Shown here piece by piece: positions 45,902 to 61,248 of a stretch of DNA of 64,000 nucleotides (position 1 is the stretch's first letter; each line of letters begins with the position of its first letter). Origin of the DNA: Elioraea sp. (lineage in GTDB: Bacteria > Pseudomonadota > Alphaproteobacteria > Acetobacterales > Acetobacteraceae); the NCBI RefSeq assembly GCF_022842375.1, contig NZ_JALHPR010000001.1:308314-372313 (forward strand). The letters run 5' to 3'. A model generated the notes under the pieces. That model was not told where the DNA came from and made no database searches. It saw only the letters and a list, made by a program, of their open reading frames with translations. The position numbers were made by a program, and so were the translations under genes.

Positions 45902-47356
45902 TTACCTCGCCAGGCTTGGTGTTGGCTCGACAACGTCGGCACGACGATGTCCGAGCAGGGGCACGGACAGTGGCGCGCCCGCATGGCGCACAAGCGGGCC
46001 GATCACGGCCAGGGTCAGGAAAAGAAGAAGGATCTCGATAAGGTAGACGGCGCCATATCCGGTCGCGACCACGTCGAGCGCCGAGCCAAACGCACCTGCG
46101 GTCGCTGCACTGCCGACCGTATCGCGGATCACGCTCCCGGCCGCGATCGCAGCACCCGCAGCGGTCGCCTGCACAGCGCCCCAGGCACCAAGTGCAAGGC
46201 CGGCGTGGCCCTTGCCCGCGAAGCGCATGCAGGCGATCAGCGTTCCGGCAACGAACAGCCCGCTGCCGAACCCGATCAGCGCAGTTGCGCCGGCGAACAG
46301 CAGCACGGAGCCCAGCGGGGCGGCGAGGATGACGGCAGCGAAGGCAAACACGCCGGTGAGTGCGCCATACGCCGCAACGCGATGCTCGTCCCAGCCACCT
46401 TGCAGCGCTTTGGCAGCGAAGCTGAGGCCTCCAATGCCGCCACCCGCGAAAAGCGCCGTTAGAAGCGTTGTGCCGCTGACCGGCATCGCAAGAACCTGCC
46501 CGCCATAGGGTTCGAGCAACACGTCCTGCATACTGAACGCTGCTGAGCCAAGGCCGACCGCAAGCAGCCTGCGGTTCCACCGACCACCCTGCCGCAGTGC
46601 CGCCCAGCTCTCGGAAAAGCTGGGCTGCGGAACATGATTGTCCGAACGCGCGGGGCTGCGCGGCTCCTGCTTCCAGAGCGCGATGCAGTTCAGCGCCATC
46701 GTCACCACCGCGGCCCCCTGGATCACCTGGATCAGCCTGAGGTGGCTGAAATCAGCGAGCAATGCGCCGAACAGCAGGGCCGAGACAACCATCCCTGCGA
46801 GGAGCATGACCGACATCATCGCGACTACGCGCGGCTGTGTCTCCTCTGCGGCGAGGTCGGTCGCAAGTGCAAGACCGACTGTCTGTACCGTGTGCAAACC
46901 CGCGCCGACGAGCAGGAACGCCAGCGCCGCGGCAACTTGGCCGAAGATCGGTGGCCATTCCGTATCGCCGGAGAGGAGCAGCAGCGCGAAGGGCATGATG
47001 GCGAGCCCGCCGAACTGCAGCAGGCTGCCGAACCAAATATAGGGCAGGCGACGCCAGCCGAGCACGGAACGATGCGTATCCGACCGGAAACCGATCAGTG
47101 CACGGAACGGGGCAAACACGACGGGTAGGGCGACCATGAGCCCAACGACAGAGGCGGGAACGCCGAGTTCGACGATCATCACCCGGTTCAGCGTGCCGAT
47201 CAGCAGCACCGCCGACATGCCTACCGACACCTGGAACAGCGACAGCCGGAAGAGGCGCGGCAGCGGCAGGTCGGGCGTCGCCACGTCGGCGAAAGGCAGG
47301 AACCGCGTGCCAAGGCGACGCCAACCGCGCACCAGACTGTCGCTGATCGCATTCAT
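45902..47356 (-). CDS. lhaA: LhaA/PucC-family light-harvesting assembly protein
   Basis: A 484-residue major-facilitator-type membrane protein with twelve predicted spans. Typical stretches are LPRLFRLSLFQVSVGMSAVLLIGTLNRVMIVELG, RALIGFRSDTHRSVLGWRRLPYIW and MQDVLLEPYGGQVL. ATG 47356 (MNAISDSLVRGW) overlaps the bchM stop (ATGA). LhaA promotes assembly of LH1, perhaps handling bacteriochlorophyll. puhA follows two bases after its stop, the conserved lhaA-puhA junction. Confidence 0.93.
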   Translation of the reverse strand: MNAISDSLVRGWRRLGTRFLPFADVATPDLPLPRLFRLSLFQVSVGMSAVLLIGTLNRVMIVELGVPASVVGLMVALPVVFAPFRALIGFRSDTHRSVLGWRRLPYIWFGSLLQFGGLAIMPFALLLLSGDTEWPPIFGQVAAALAFLLVGAGLHTVQTVGLALATDLAAEETQPRVVAMMSVMLLAGMVVSALLFGALLADFSHLRLIQVIQGAAVVTMALNCIALWKQEPRSPARSDNHVPQPSFSESWAALRQGGRWNRRLLAVGLGSAAFSMQDVLLEPYGGQVLAMPVSGTTLLTALFAGGGIGGLSFAAKALQGGWDEHRVAAYGALTGVFAFAAVILAAPLGSVLLFAGATALIGFGSGLFVAGTLIACMRFAGKGHAGLALGAWGAVQATAAGAAIAAGSVIRDTVGSAATAGAFGSALDVVATGYGAVYLIEILLLFLTLAVIGPLVRHAGAPLSVPLLGHRRADVVEPTPSLAR

Positions 47357-48065
47357 CCGCGCACGAACTCGCGCCGGAGTTCCTTGGCCTGTGACGTGTA
47401 GAAGCCGCGTGCGACACGCTGCGTCCTGCCCTGCCGCCATTCTGCGAAGGCCGCATCAGCGCCGATCAGGCTGCCGAGGTGCGCAGCGCCCACGGGCTCG
47501 ATCGCGGGCGCGCGGTCGCTTCGCGGGAAAAGGCGCCCGACGGTGTGCATCACCGTTAGGGCCGGCGTTCGCGGGGCAAACGTGAAGACGATGCTGTGGC
47601 GCGTCCGCGCTGCCAGCCCCGACAGCGCGGCCACGACATCCGGGGCGCGATAATGGATCAGGCTGTCCATCGCGACGACATGGTCGAAACTGCCGAGGCC
47701 AGGATCCAGCATGTCGCCCGAACGAAACATCACGGTGCCAGGGCCGCGATGATCCTCGGCCCGCTCGCGCGCAATCGCGACCAACGTCGGCGAGAGATCG
47801 ATCGCTATCACGTCTGCTCCGCGTGCAGCGACAGCGATCGCGAAGGCACCAGTGCCGCAGCCGGCATCGAGGATCCGCACGCCCGACAGATCATCGGGAA
47901 GCCAGGAGAGCAGCGTCGCACGCATCGTGTCGCGGCCTGCGCGCACCGTCGCCCGGATGCCGCTGACGGGCACATCCGAGGTCAGCCGCTTCCAGGACTC
48001 GACTGCCGTGCGGTCGAAATAGGTGAGGAGTTGGCCCCGGCGTTGCTGGTAGGTCGTGGTCTGCA

Positions 48066-48066
<1 letters not shown>
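47353..48066 (-). CDS. bchM: Magnesium protoporphyrin IX O-methyltransferase
   Basis: A 237-residue SAM-dependent methyltransferase. SAM motif I is RILDAGCGTGAFAIAVAARG and motif II IAIDLSPTLVAIARERA; the start YQQRRGQLLTYFDRTAVESWKRLTSD is characteristic of BchM. It methylates the ring-C propionate of Mg-protoporphyrin IX, producing the AcsF substrate. Its ATG overlaps the bchL stop by one base and its stop overlaps the lhaA start. Confidence 0.94.
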
Positions 48067-52616
<4,550 letters not shown>

Positions 52617-52645
<29 letters not shown>

Positions 52646-54221
52646 ACAGGGTCTCTACGGTGATGCTCGCAAGCCGACGTTCGGCCGCAAAGCGTTCAGT
52701 GTTGCGGCGAGCCTTGCCGCGGACGAAGAAGGGAATGCGGCCGAGTTCCTTCTCGGCCTCCGCTGTCCATGGCGCGGGCCCCGCGACCGTGGCCGCTGAG
52801 GAGGGCAGCGCGGAAGGCGCCTCTACGACGTCGGGCTTGCCGGCCGCTGCCATCCCTGCAGTGCGCTGGGTTGGCGGGTGACCGAGATGCGACGGCGCCG
52901 CACCATCATGGAACTCGAAATCGTCACGGAACATGCCGAGGAGATGCTCCTCCAGGCCCATCATCAGCGGGTGCACCCAGGTGTCGAACAGCACGTTCGC
53001 ACCTTCGAATCCCATCTGCGGCGAGTAGCGCGCGGGGAAATCCTGGACATGCACAGGGGCCGAGATCACCGCGCATGGGATTGCTAGGCGCTTGGCGATG
53101 TGGCGCTCCATCTGCGTGCCGAGCACCAGTTCCGGCTGCAGTTCGGCGACCTTTGCCTCGACCTCGAGATAATCGTCGGTGATCAGCGGCTCGACGCCGA
53201 ACTCGGCTGCAGCCTCGCGAATCTCACGGCCGAATTCGCGCGAATAGGTGCCGAGACCAACGACGGTGAAGCCAAGTTCCCGAGTGGCGACGCGCGCAGC
53301 GGCGATCGCATGGGTCGCATCGCCGAACACGAACACGCGCTTGCCGGTGAGGTACGTGCTGTCGACCGAGCGGGAGTACCACGGCAGCCGGCTCTCCTCT
53401 GCCGCAAGCAGCGCCGATGCATCAAGCCCGGCTGCCTCTGCAACCTCGGTGATGAAGGCGCGCGTGGCGATGACGCCGATCGGAATGGTGCGGATCGTGG
53501 TGTGGCCAAACATGCGCTGCAGCCATGTCGCTGCAACGCCAGCGATCTCCGGGTAAAGCACGATGTTCATGTCGGCCTCGCCGAGCCGCGCGAGATCGGC
53601 CGGGCTTGCACCGAGGGGTGCGACCACGTTCACCTCGACGCCCATGCGGGCAAGCAGCGAGGTTATCTCGGTCACATCGTCCCGATGGCGAAAGCCAAGC
53701 GCGGCGGGGCCAAGCAGATTGCAGCTCGGTCTCACACCAATCGCGCGCTGCGGCCGGACCGTGCCGGGTGCAGGTGCGGTTGGGCCGGCGAAGGTGCGGA
53801 CGAGGCGGTAGAACGTCTCCGCCGCACCCCAATTTTCCTTGCGCTGATAGGCTGGGAGCTCGAGCGGAACGACGGGGATCGGAAGCCCCATGCCTTCCGC
53901 GAGCCCGCCTGGATCGTCCTGTATCAGCTCGGCCGTGCAGGATGACCCGACCAGCATGGCTGCGGGGCGGAAACGAGCGTGCGCGTCCTGCACTGCCGCC
54001 CTGAAAAGGTCGGCGGTATCGCCGCCGAGGTCGCGTGCCTGGAAAGTCGTGTAGGTGACCGGCGGGCGCTTCTTGGAGCGCTCGATCATCGTGAACAGTA
54101 GGTCTGCGTAGGTGTCGCCCTGCGGCGCGTGCAGCACGTAGTGCACGTCGCGCATCGCCGCGGCGATGCGCATCGCGCCGACATGAGGCGGTCCCTCGTA
54201 GGTCCAGACGGCGAGGTGCAT
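52617..54221 (-). CDS. bchB: Light-independent protochlorophyllide reductase subunit B
   Basis: A 534-residue NifK-like subunit. The Asp known to ligate the NB [4Fe-4S] cluster is present at residue 36 in [14 protein letters not shown]. Other motifs are [35 protein letters not shown] and the C-terminal PCP-reductase-type region [22 protein letters not shown]. With BchN it reduces ring D of protochlorophyllide. It starts four bases after bchN ends. Confidence 0.96.
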
Positions 54222-54225
54222 CGGC

Positions 54226-56162
<1,937 letters not shown>

Positions 56163-56323
56163 GACTTGACAGGCTCCTTTCTGGCTCGGCATGCGTCTAC
56201 CACCACACTCGTGCGATGTGCCTCGCAGGTGGCAACTCGCGCAGTCCGCAGTTTGGCCGAAGATTATCAATCAACTTGATGGCCATGTCGGCTTTCCTGC
56301 CTATCGGCGTCGTTGAGGCAATT

Positions 56324-56352
56324 GGTTCGTACCGTGTCCTGCCGTACGAACC
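56324..56352. repeat. Perfect 9-11-9 inverted repeat
   Basis: GGTTCGTAC (56324-56332) and GTACGAACC (56344-56352) are exact reverse complements separated by 11 bases, about one helical turn. This suits a dimeric DNA-binding protein. It is unlike the PpsR consensus. No T-run follows, so a terminator is unlikely. Confidence 0.6.
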
Positions 56353-56392
56353 GGCGTGCATGATCAGAAGGCTAGTTGTCGAGCGGACAGAG

Positions 56393-56410
56393 TGTCAAGC
56401 GGCATTGACG
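56393..56410. promoter_or_regulatory. Near-consensus PpsR site upstream of ppaA
   Basis: TGTC-N10-GACG differs from the PpsR consensus at the last base only. It lies 73 bases before the ppaA start, close to a TTGACG/TTGACA promoter region, with a shorter TGTC-N5-GACA palindrome just to its left. Confidence 0.45.
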
Positions 56411-56482
56411 TAAATCTAACTTGACAGCGGGCGACCGGCGGCGGGAATGTGACAGCAGGAAAACCCGACGGACGTCGTCACA

Positions 56483-57460
56483 ATGGATGCATCTCTCCTC
56501 AGCACCAGTCCGGCCTCACAGAGTGGATGTCACCAGGAGGAGTGTGATCGCTCGCAGGGTGCTGAACTAGACCTTGGCACGGCAGTCACTGCGCGGGCCC
56601 CAAACTCTGACCCAGTGTTTGGTGACCGCTCCCAGTCATGCGCGGCACAAAGTCCGACGCTGACGACACTGATCGGCCGGCGCTCGTCTCGGCCCGGCGT
56701 TACTCTGCAATCACTCGTGGGAGCCGTTGAGGGTCGCGTCACGCCGCTTCTGGTGATGACCCATCGCCGCGTGCATGTGCCGACCGATTATGCGGACGCT
56801 GCCGACTGTGTCGTCCTGCTTGCAGAGCTTGCGCTTGCAAGCGACGTCAATGGTGGTGCCAGTCTGATGCGGCAGCTTCAGGCTGATGGGCACACACTTG
56901 AGAATCTCTATCTGGATCTTGTGTCAGGTGCAGTGCGCTATCTCGGTCAACTCTGGCATAACGATCAGATAAGCTTCGCGGACGTAACAATTGGAGTTCT
57001 CGCTTTGAGGCGGTTGCTGCACGAGTTTGACCGCGCATTCTGTGGTGATGGTGCGCGCCTGGATCCGGCCCGACAAATGCTTTTGATGCCTCGACCGGGT
57101 GATCCGCATTCCTTTGCGGTCGACTTGGTGAGTGCCTTTCTGAGACGAGCGGGGTGGAACGTAACGTGTCTCACGTCTGCAATCGAGGGCGATGTTGTCC
57201 AGTGTCTCGGCACGCATTGGTATGCCGTGCTCGGAATTTCTGAGAGTTGCAGCGCCCGGATCAACACTCTTGGCTCTTTCATTCGCGCGGCTAGGCGAGC
57301 TTCGCAGAATAGGCGTATCCGCGTGATCGTTGGGGGGGCTCCTTTCGCTGCTGATCCCGATCTCGCGATCAGGGTGGGTGCCGACGCGTGTGCCAGTGAC
57401 GCGCGCCACGCAGCCACGCAAGTAGAGGGCCTGTTCATGATGGCGCGGCGAGAGGGCTGA
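56483..57460 (+). CDS. ppaA: PpaA/AerR-family cobalamin-binding antirepressor
   Basis: A 325-residue regulator. After a variable N-terminus of about 60 residues come a helical B12-binding-cap domain (VVLLAELALASDVNGGASLM, YLGQLWHNDQISFADVTIGV) and a Rossmann-like cobalamin domain beginning MPRPGDPHSFAVDLVSAFLRRAGW, with His in the place of the cobalt ligand and VIVGGAPFAADPDLAIRVGAD near the end. In Rhodobacter, PpaA/AerR binds vitamin B12 and counteracts PpsR/CrtJ in response to light and oxygen. It stands directly upstream of ppsR (88 bases) and divergent from bchF. Confidence 0.9.
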   Translation: MDASLLSTSPASQSGCHQEECDRSQGAELDLGTAVTARAPNSDPVFGDRSQSCAAQSPTLTTLIGRRSSRPGVTLQSLVGAVEGRVTPLLVMTHRRVHVPTDYADAADCVVLLAELALASDVNGGASLMRQLQADGHTLENLYLDLVSGAVRYLGQLWHNDQISFADVTIGVLALRRLLHEFDRAFCGDGARLDPARQMLLMPRPGDPHSFAVDLVSAFLRRAGWNVTCLTSAIEGDVVQCLGTHWYAVLGISESCSARINTLGSFIRAARRASQNRRIRVIVGGAPFAADPDLAIRVGADACASDARHAATQVEGLFMMARREG

Positions 57461-57548
57461 TCAGCGTGGATCTGGACCGAGAAATGTTCGCGAGTTCGGA
57501 AGCCGCTTGTCGGCGGAGATTCCGATATGAAGGGCAAGGCGGCACAGT

Positions 57549-58973
57549 ATGAGTTTCAGGGCCCCCAGGACGGCACTAGGAGATCTCGATGCTGAGGCGG
57601 CTGCGATGCTCGTTTCAGCCGCAGCAGATATCGCGCTCGTGATTGGTGCAGACGGAACGGTTCTCGACGTTGCTTGCAATACTGATGAAGTCGCCCGCGA
57701 GGTGGGGGATGCAAGCGCGTGGCTGGGTCGCCGATGGGTTGAAACCGTAGCAGTCGATAGCCGCGCGAAGATCGTCGATATGTTGGCGCCCAATGCTGAC
57801 CGTCATGGCCCAGCATGGCGCCATGTGAACCAGATCTCTCCGCGTGGTGGAACGCTACCGATACTTTATTCTACCGTTTGTGTCGGCTCGGATCGTCGGA
57901 TCGTTGCATTCGGTCGTGATCTTCGTCCGATCGCCGCTCTGCAACAGCGGTTGGTTGACGCTCAGGCATCCCTCGAACGTGACTACACTCGACTTCGGTA
58001 TGCTGAAACACGGTATCGACTTCTTTTTCGTATGTCGTCTGAACCGGTGCTTGTCGTAGATGCTGATCAAGGGCGTATTGTTGAGATCAACCCAGCAAAT
58101 GAGCTATTGTTTGGCGGTGTTTCTCGCCCAGAGATCGGCCAGTCATTTGTGGACATTTTCACCCTGGAAGGTCAGCGCGCGGTTGATCTGCTGCTTGCGG
58201 GCGTGCGTGCCGCCGGGCGCGCTGACGACGTGAGGGCCGAACTTGCGGCCGATGGCCGTACTGTCGATGTTTCAGCATCTATGTTCCGCCAAGATAACAA
58301 TACGTTTTTCTTGGTGCGCCTTACGCCAGTTGCCGCTGCCGAGGGGATTGAGGCATCAAATCGGCCAAAATCGAAATTGCTCAAGCTCATCGAAAGCGCA
58401 CCTGATGGGTTCGTCGTCACAGGTCAGGACGGGCGAATTGTTACCGCGAATAGTGCGTTCCTTGAGATGACCCAACTGGCGACCGAGGAGCAGGCCCGCG
58501 GTGAACCGCTTGAGCGTTGGCTTGGTCGGCCAGGTGTGGACCTCGAGGTACTGCTCGCCAACCTTCGTGAGCGTGGCCCTGTGCGCCTCTTTCCAAGCAC
58601 TCTTCGCGGTGAGTACGGCGCACAAGCGGAAGTCGAGATCTCAGCTGTCTCCGTCATGAACGGGGGCAAGCCTTGTTTCGGCTTTGCAATTCGCGATGTC
58701 GGTCCGCGAGTCTCTGCCGAGCTTGGAGCGCGGCGCGAAATGCCCCGTTCAATGCAGCAACTTTCTGAGTTGATCGGCCGCGTGCCGCTGAAGGATCTCG
58801 TTCGGGAAGCGACGGACGTGATTGAGCGCCTCTGTATCGAAGCGGCGCTCGAACTGACGAACGACAACCGCGCGTCAGCAGCGGAGATGCTCGGTCTCTC
58901 GCGCCAGAGCCTCTATGTGAAGTTACGGCGCTACGGACTGGGCGACCTCTCGTCTAGCTCCGAGTCGGTCTGA
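57549..58973 (+). CDS. ppsR: Transcriptional repressor PpsR/CrtJ
   Basis: A 474-residue redox regulator: an N-terminal PAS-like domain (about 15-135), a coiled coil (LQQRLVDAQASLERDYTRLR), two PAS domains (SEPVLVVDADQGRIVEINPA; APDGFVVTGQDGRIVTANSA) and a C-terminal Fis-type helix-turn-helix (DNRASAAEMLGLSRQSLYVK). Cys429 in RLCIEAALE corresponds to the redox-active cysteine before the HTH of CrtJ; the other family cysteine, in the middle PAS region, has no clear counterpart. It represses bch, crt and puc genes aerobically. The stop overlaps the first possible bchG start (TGATG). Confidence 0.93.
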   Translation: MSFRAPRTALGDLDAEAAAMLVSAAADIALVIGADGTVLDVACNTDEVAREVGDASAWLGRRWVETVAVDSRAKIVDMLAPNADRHGPAWRHVNQISPRGGTLPILYSTVCVGSDRRIVAFGRDLRPIAALQQRLVDAQASLERDYTRLRYAETRYRLLFRMSSEPVLVVDADQGRIVEINPANELLFGGVSRPEIGQSFVDIFTLEGQRAVDLLLAGVRAAGRADDVRAELAADGRTVDVSASMFRQDNNTFFLVRLTPVAAAEGIEASNRPKSKLLKLIESAPDGFVVTGQDGRIVTANSAFLEMTQLATEEQARGEPLERWLGRPGVDLEVLLANLRERGPVRLFPSTLRGEYGAQAEVEISAVSVMNGGKPCFGFAIRDVGPRVSAELGARREMPRSMQQLSELIGRVPLKDLVREATDVIERLCIEAALELTNDNRASAAEMLGLSRQSLYVKLRRYGLGDLSSSSESV

Positions 58974-58987
58974 TGCGGAGGAGCGGA

Positions 58988-59893
58988 ATGATCGCCCTCG
59001 TCGACATTTCCGGACCCCGACGGGGCGCGTCGCCAGCTGCTGCACTCGAATTACTGAAGCCTATCACATGGTTCGCACCGATGTGGGCCTTCGGCTGTGG
59101 AGTTGTCTCATCCGGAATCTCGCCGGGCGATAAGCTCGGGTTTTTTGCTCTTGGTGTCCTGCTCGCTGGACCCCTCGTGTGTGGAACAAGCCAAGCAGTT
59201 AACGACTGGTTCGATCGGCACGTCGATGCGATCAATGAACCGAACCGTCCAATCCCGTCTGGCCGCATCCCAGGAAGATGGGGGCTCTGGATTGCAATCG
59301 CCATGAGCGCGCTTTCGCTCGTTGTTGCGGCTCAATTGGGAACATGGGGGTTGTGGGCAACTGTCGCTGGGCTGGCGCTTGCATGGGCGTACAGCGCGCC
59401 GCCAATTCGGCTGAAGCGGAACGGCTGGTGGTCTAGTGCGGTCTGTGGCGCCTGCTACGAAGGGCTGCCGTGGATAACCGGCGCGGCCGTCATGATTGGG
59501 GGTGCGCCATCTCCTATCGTGTTGGTGGTCGCCGTTCTCTACAGCATCGGCGCACACGGTATCATGACGCTGAACGACTTCAAGGCAGTCGAAGGTGATC
59601 GAGCACTCGGGATCGGCTCTCTGCCCGTGAAGCTTGGCATCGAGAGGGCCGCTCGGCTTGCCTGTTGGGTCATGGCGCTTCCGCAGTTCCTCGTTGTTGG
59701 GCTGTTGCTCCTGCGCGACGCGCCTCTTCACGCTTGCGTTATTGCCGCGTTGATTGCTCTACAGCTTGTTCTGATGAGTAAGCTTCTGCGAGATCCACGG
59801 AAGCTCGCGCCTTGGTACAATGCGACAGGAACGACGCTCTACGTCATTGGCATGCTCGTCGCCGCCCTCGCGATCCGACCGGTGGTTGGATGA
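58988..59893 (+). CDS. bchG: Bacteriochlorophyll synthase
   Basis: A 301-residue UbiA-type prenyltransferase attaching geranylgeranyl (or phytyl) diphosphate to bacteriochlorophyllide. Motifs: SQAVNDWFDRHVDAINEPNR (first Asp-rich site, NDxxDxxxD) and MTLNDFKAVEGDRALG (second), with about eight membrane spans. ATG 58988 (MIALVDISG) is preferred because GGAGGAG ends 4 bases upstream; ATG 58973, overlapping the ppsR stop, would add five residues. The stop overlaps the next gene start (ATGA). Confidence 0.93.
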   Translation: MIALVDISGPRRGASPAAALELLKPITWFAPMWAFGCGVVSSGISPGDKLGFFALGVLLAGPLVCGTSQAVNDWFDRHVDAINEPNRPIPSGRIPGRWGLWIAIAMSALSLVVAAQLGTWGLWATVAGLALAWAYSAPPIRLKRNGWWSSAVCGACYEGLPWITGAAVMIGGAPSPIVLVVAVLYSIGAHGIMTLNDFKAVEGDRALGIGSLPVKLGIERAARLACWVMALPQFLVVGLLLLRDAPLHACVIAALIALQLVLMSKLLRDPRKLAPWYNATGTTLYVIGMLVAALAIRPVVG

Positions 59894-61248
59894 GCGCCGC
59901 GATCGGAACCGGCGAAGGGCTGGGCTGGCTCGGGATCTTCCGCCTCGGCCTCGTGCAGACGGCGCTTGGCGCGATCGTCGTGCTCACCACTTCGGCAATC
60001 AATCGCGTCATGGTGGTCGAACTTGCGCTGCCTGCCACGCTGCCCGGTGTGCTCGTGGCTGTTCACTATGCGGTGCAGATACTGCGCCCGCGGATGGGCT
60101 ATGGCAGCGACATGGGTGGGCAGCGCACGCCGTGGATTATCGGCGGCATGGCGGTTCTTGCGATCGGCGGCATTGGTGCTGCTGCGGCGACTGCACTGAT
60201 GGCAAGCGCGCCGACGCTCGGGCTGATGCTCGCGATCGCCGCCTTCCTGCTGATCGGCATTGGCGTTGGCGCTGCAGGAACATCGCTGCTCGTGCTGCTG
60301 GCAGCTGTGGTTGCCGAGCGTCGCCGTCCCGCTGCCGCCTCGATCGTCTGGATCATGATGATTGCGGGTTTCGTGGTCACGACCGCGATCGCTGGCCGGC
60401 TTCTCGATCCCTATTCGGGCCAGCGGCTGATCGTTGTTGCCTCCGGCGTTTCGGCTCTCGCATTCCTGTTGGCAGTTATTGCAGTCTGGGGGATCGAAGC
60501 CCGTCAGGTTCCGCTCCGCAACGCTCTCGTTCAGGCAGGCCCCAGGACACCGTTTCGCCAAGCCCTGGGTGAGGTGTGGGCCGAGCCTGATTCACGGCGC
60601 TTCACCGTATTCGTGTTCGTCTCCATGCTCGCGTACAGCGCGCAGGACCTTGTGCTCGAACCCTTCGCTGGACAGGTCTTCGGCCTGTCGCTTGGCGAGA
60701 CGACATCGCTCGCCTCGATCCAGCATGGCGGGGTACTCGCGGGGATGATCGTGATTGCGATGGTCGGCATCTTCGCCTCCCGCACGCGCTTCGGCACCAT
60801 GCGCGGCTGGACGATCGGGGGCTGCGCTGCAGCCACGCTAGCGATGCTCATGCTAGTGGTCGCAAGCCAAGTCGGGCCCGGCTGGCCGCTCGGTGCCTCC
60901 TTCTTCGTGCTTGGCCTCGCGAACGGCGTATTCGCCGCTGCCGCCATTGCCTCAATGATGCTGATGGTCGGCAAGGGGCGCGAAAGGCGCGAAGGTGTTC
61001 GGATGGGCATGTGGGGTGCGGCACAGGCCATCGCGTTCGGCCTTGGCAGCCTTGCTGGCGCCGTGGCGCTGGATCTTGCACGCCTGGCGCTCGCCGAAAC
61101 GGCGTCCGCCTATGCCGCGGTGTTCCTTGCCGATGCACTGCTATTCGGCATCGCCGGACTGCTCGCGCTGCGGATCGGTGCCTGGCAGCGGCGTTCGGCA
61201 GTGACTTTCGGCACATTTCCTCCGGGCAAGCAGGCGGTGGGCGGATGA
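59890..61248 (+). CDS. BCH2/PucC-type major facilitator protein
   Basis: A 452-residue membrane protein of the PucC/BCH2 family with twelve spans: RLGLVQTALGAIVVLTTSAINRVMVVELALP, RPRMGYGSDMGGQRTPWIIGG and AQDLVLEPFAGQVFGLSLGET. It is homologous to lhaA in this window. The gene between bchG and bchP is conserved in purple bacteria; its product is thought to help pigment delivery or complex assembly, without proven transport. ATG 59890 and the stop both overlap neighbours (ATGA). Confidence 0.9.
   Translation: MSAAIGTGEGLGWLGIFRLGLVQTALGAIVVLTTSAINRVMVVELALPATLPGVLVAVHYAVQILRPRMGYGSDMGGQRTPWIIGGMAVLAIGGIGAAAATALMASAPTLGLMLAIAAFLLIGIGVGAAGTSLLVLLAAVVAERRRPAAASIVWIMMIAGFVVTTAIAGRLLDPYSGQRLIVVASGVSALAFLLAVIAVWGIEARQVPLRNALVQAGPRTPFRQALGEVWAEPDSRRFTVFVFVSMLAYSAQDLVLEPFAGQVFGLSLGETTSLASIQHGGVLAGMIVIAMVGIFASRTRFGTMRGWTIGGCAAATLAMLMLVVASQVGPGWPLGASFFVLGLANGVFAAAAIASMMLMVGKGRERREGVRMGMWGAAQAIAFGLGSLAGAVALDLARLALAETASAYAAVFLADALLFGIAGLLALRIGAWQRRSAVTFGTFPPGKQAVGG

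Larger units (their letters stand above)
56163..56482. promoter_or_regulatory. bchF-ppaA divergent intergenic region
   Basis: This 320-base stretch holds the divergent promoters of the bch superoperon and of ppaA. It is less GC-rich than its flanks. Visible elements are a 9-11-9 inverted repeat (56324-56352), TGTC-N5-GACA (56377-56389), a near-consensus PpsR site (56393-56410) and TTGACA at 56420-56425 as a possible -35 for ppaA. No protein gene is supported here. Confidence 0.6.

Noticed and set aside
45129..46580. 483-codon frame extending puhA upstream
   Set aside because: The extension is lhaA read in another frame; PuhA begins at 45899 with its membrane helix.
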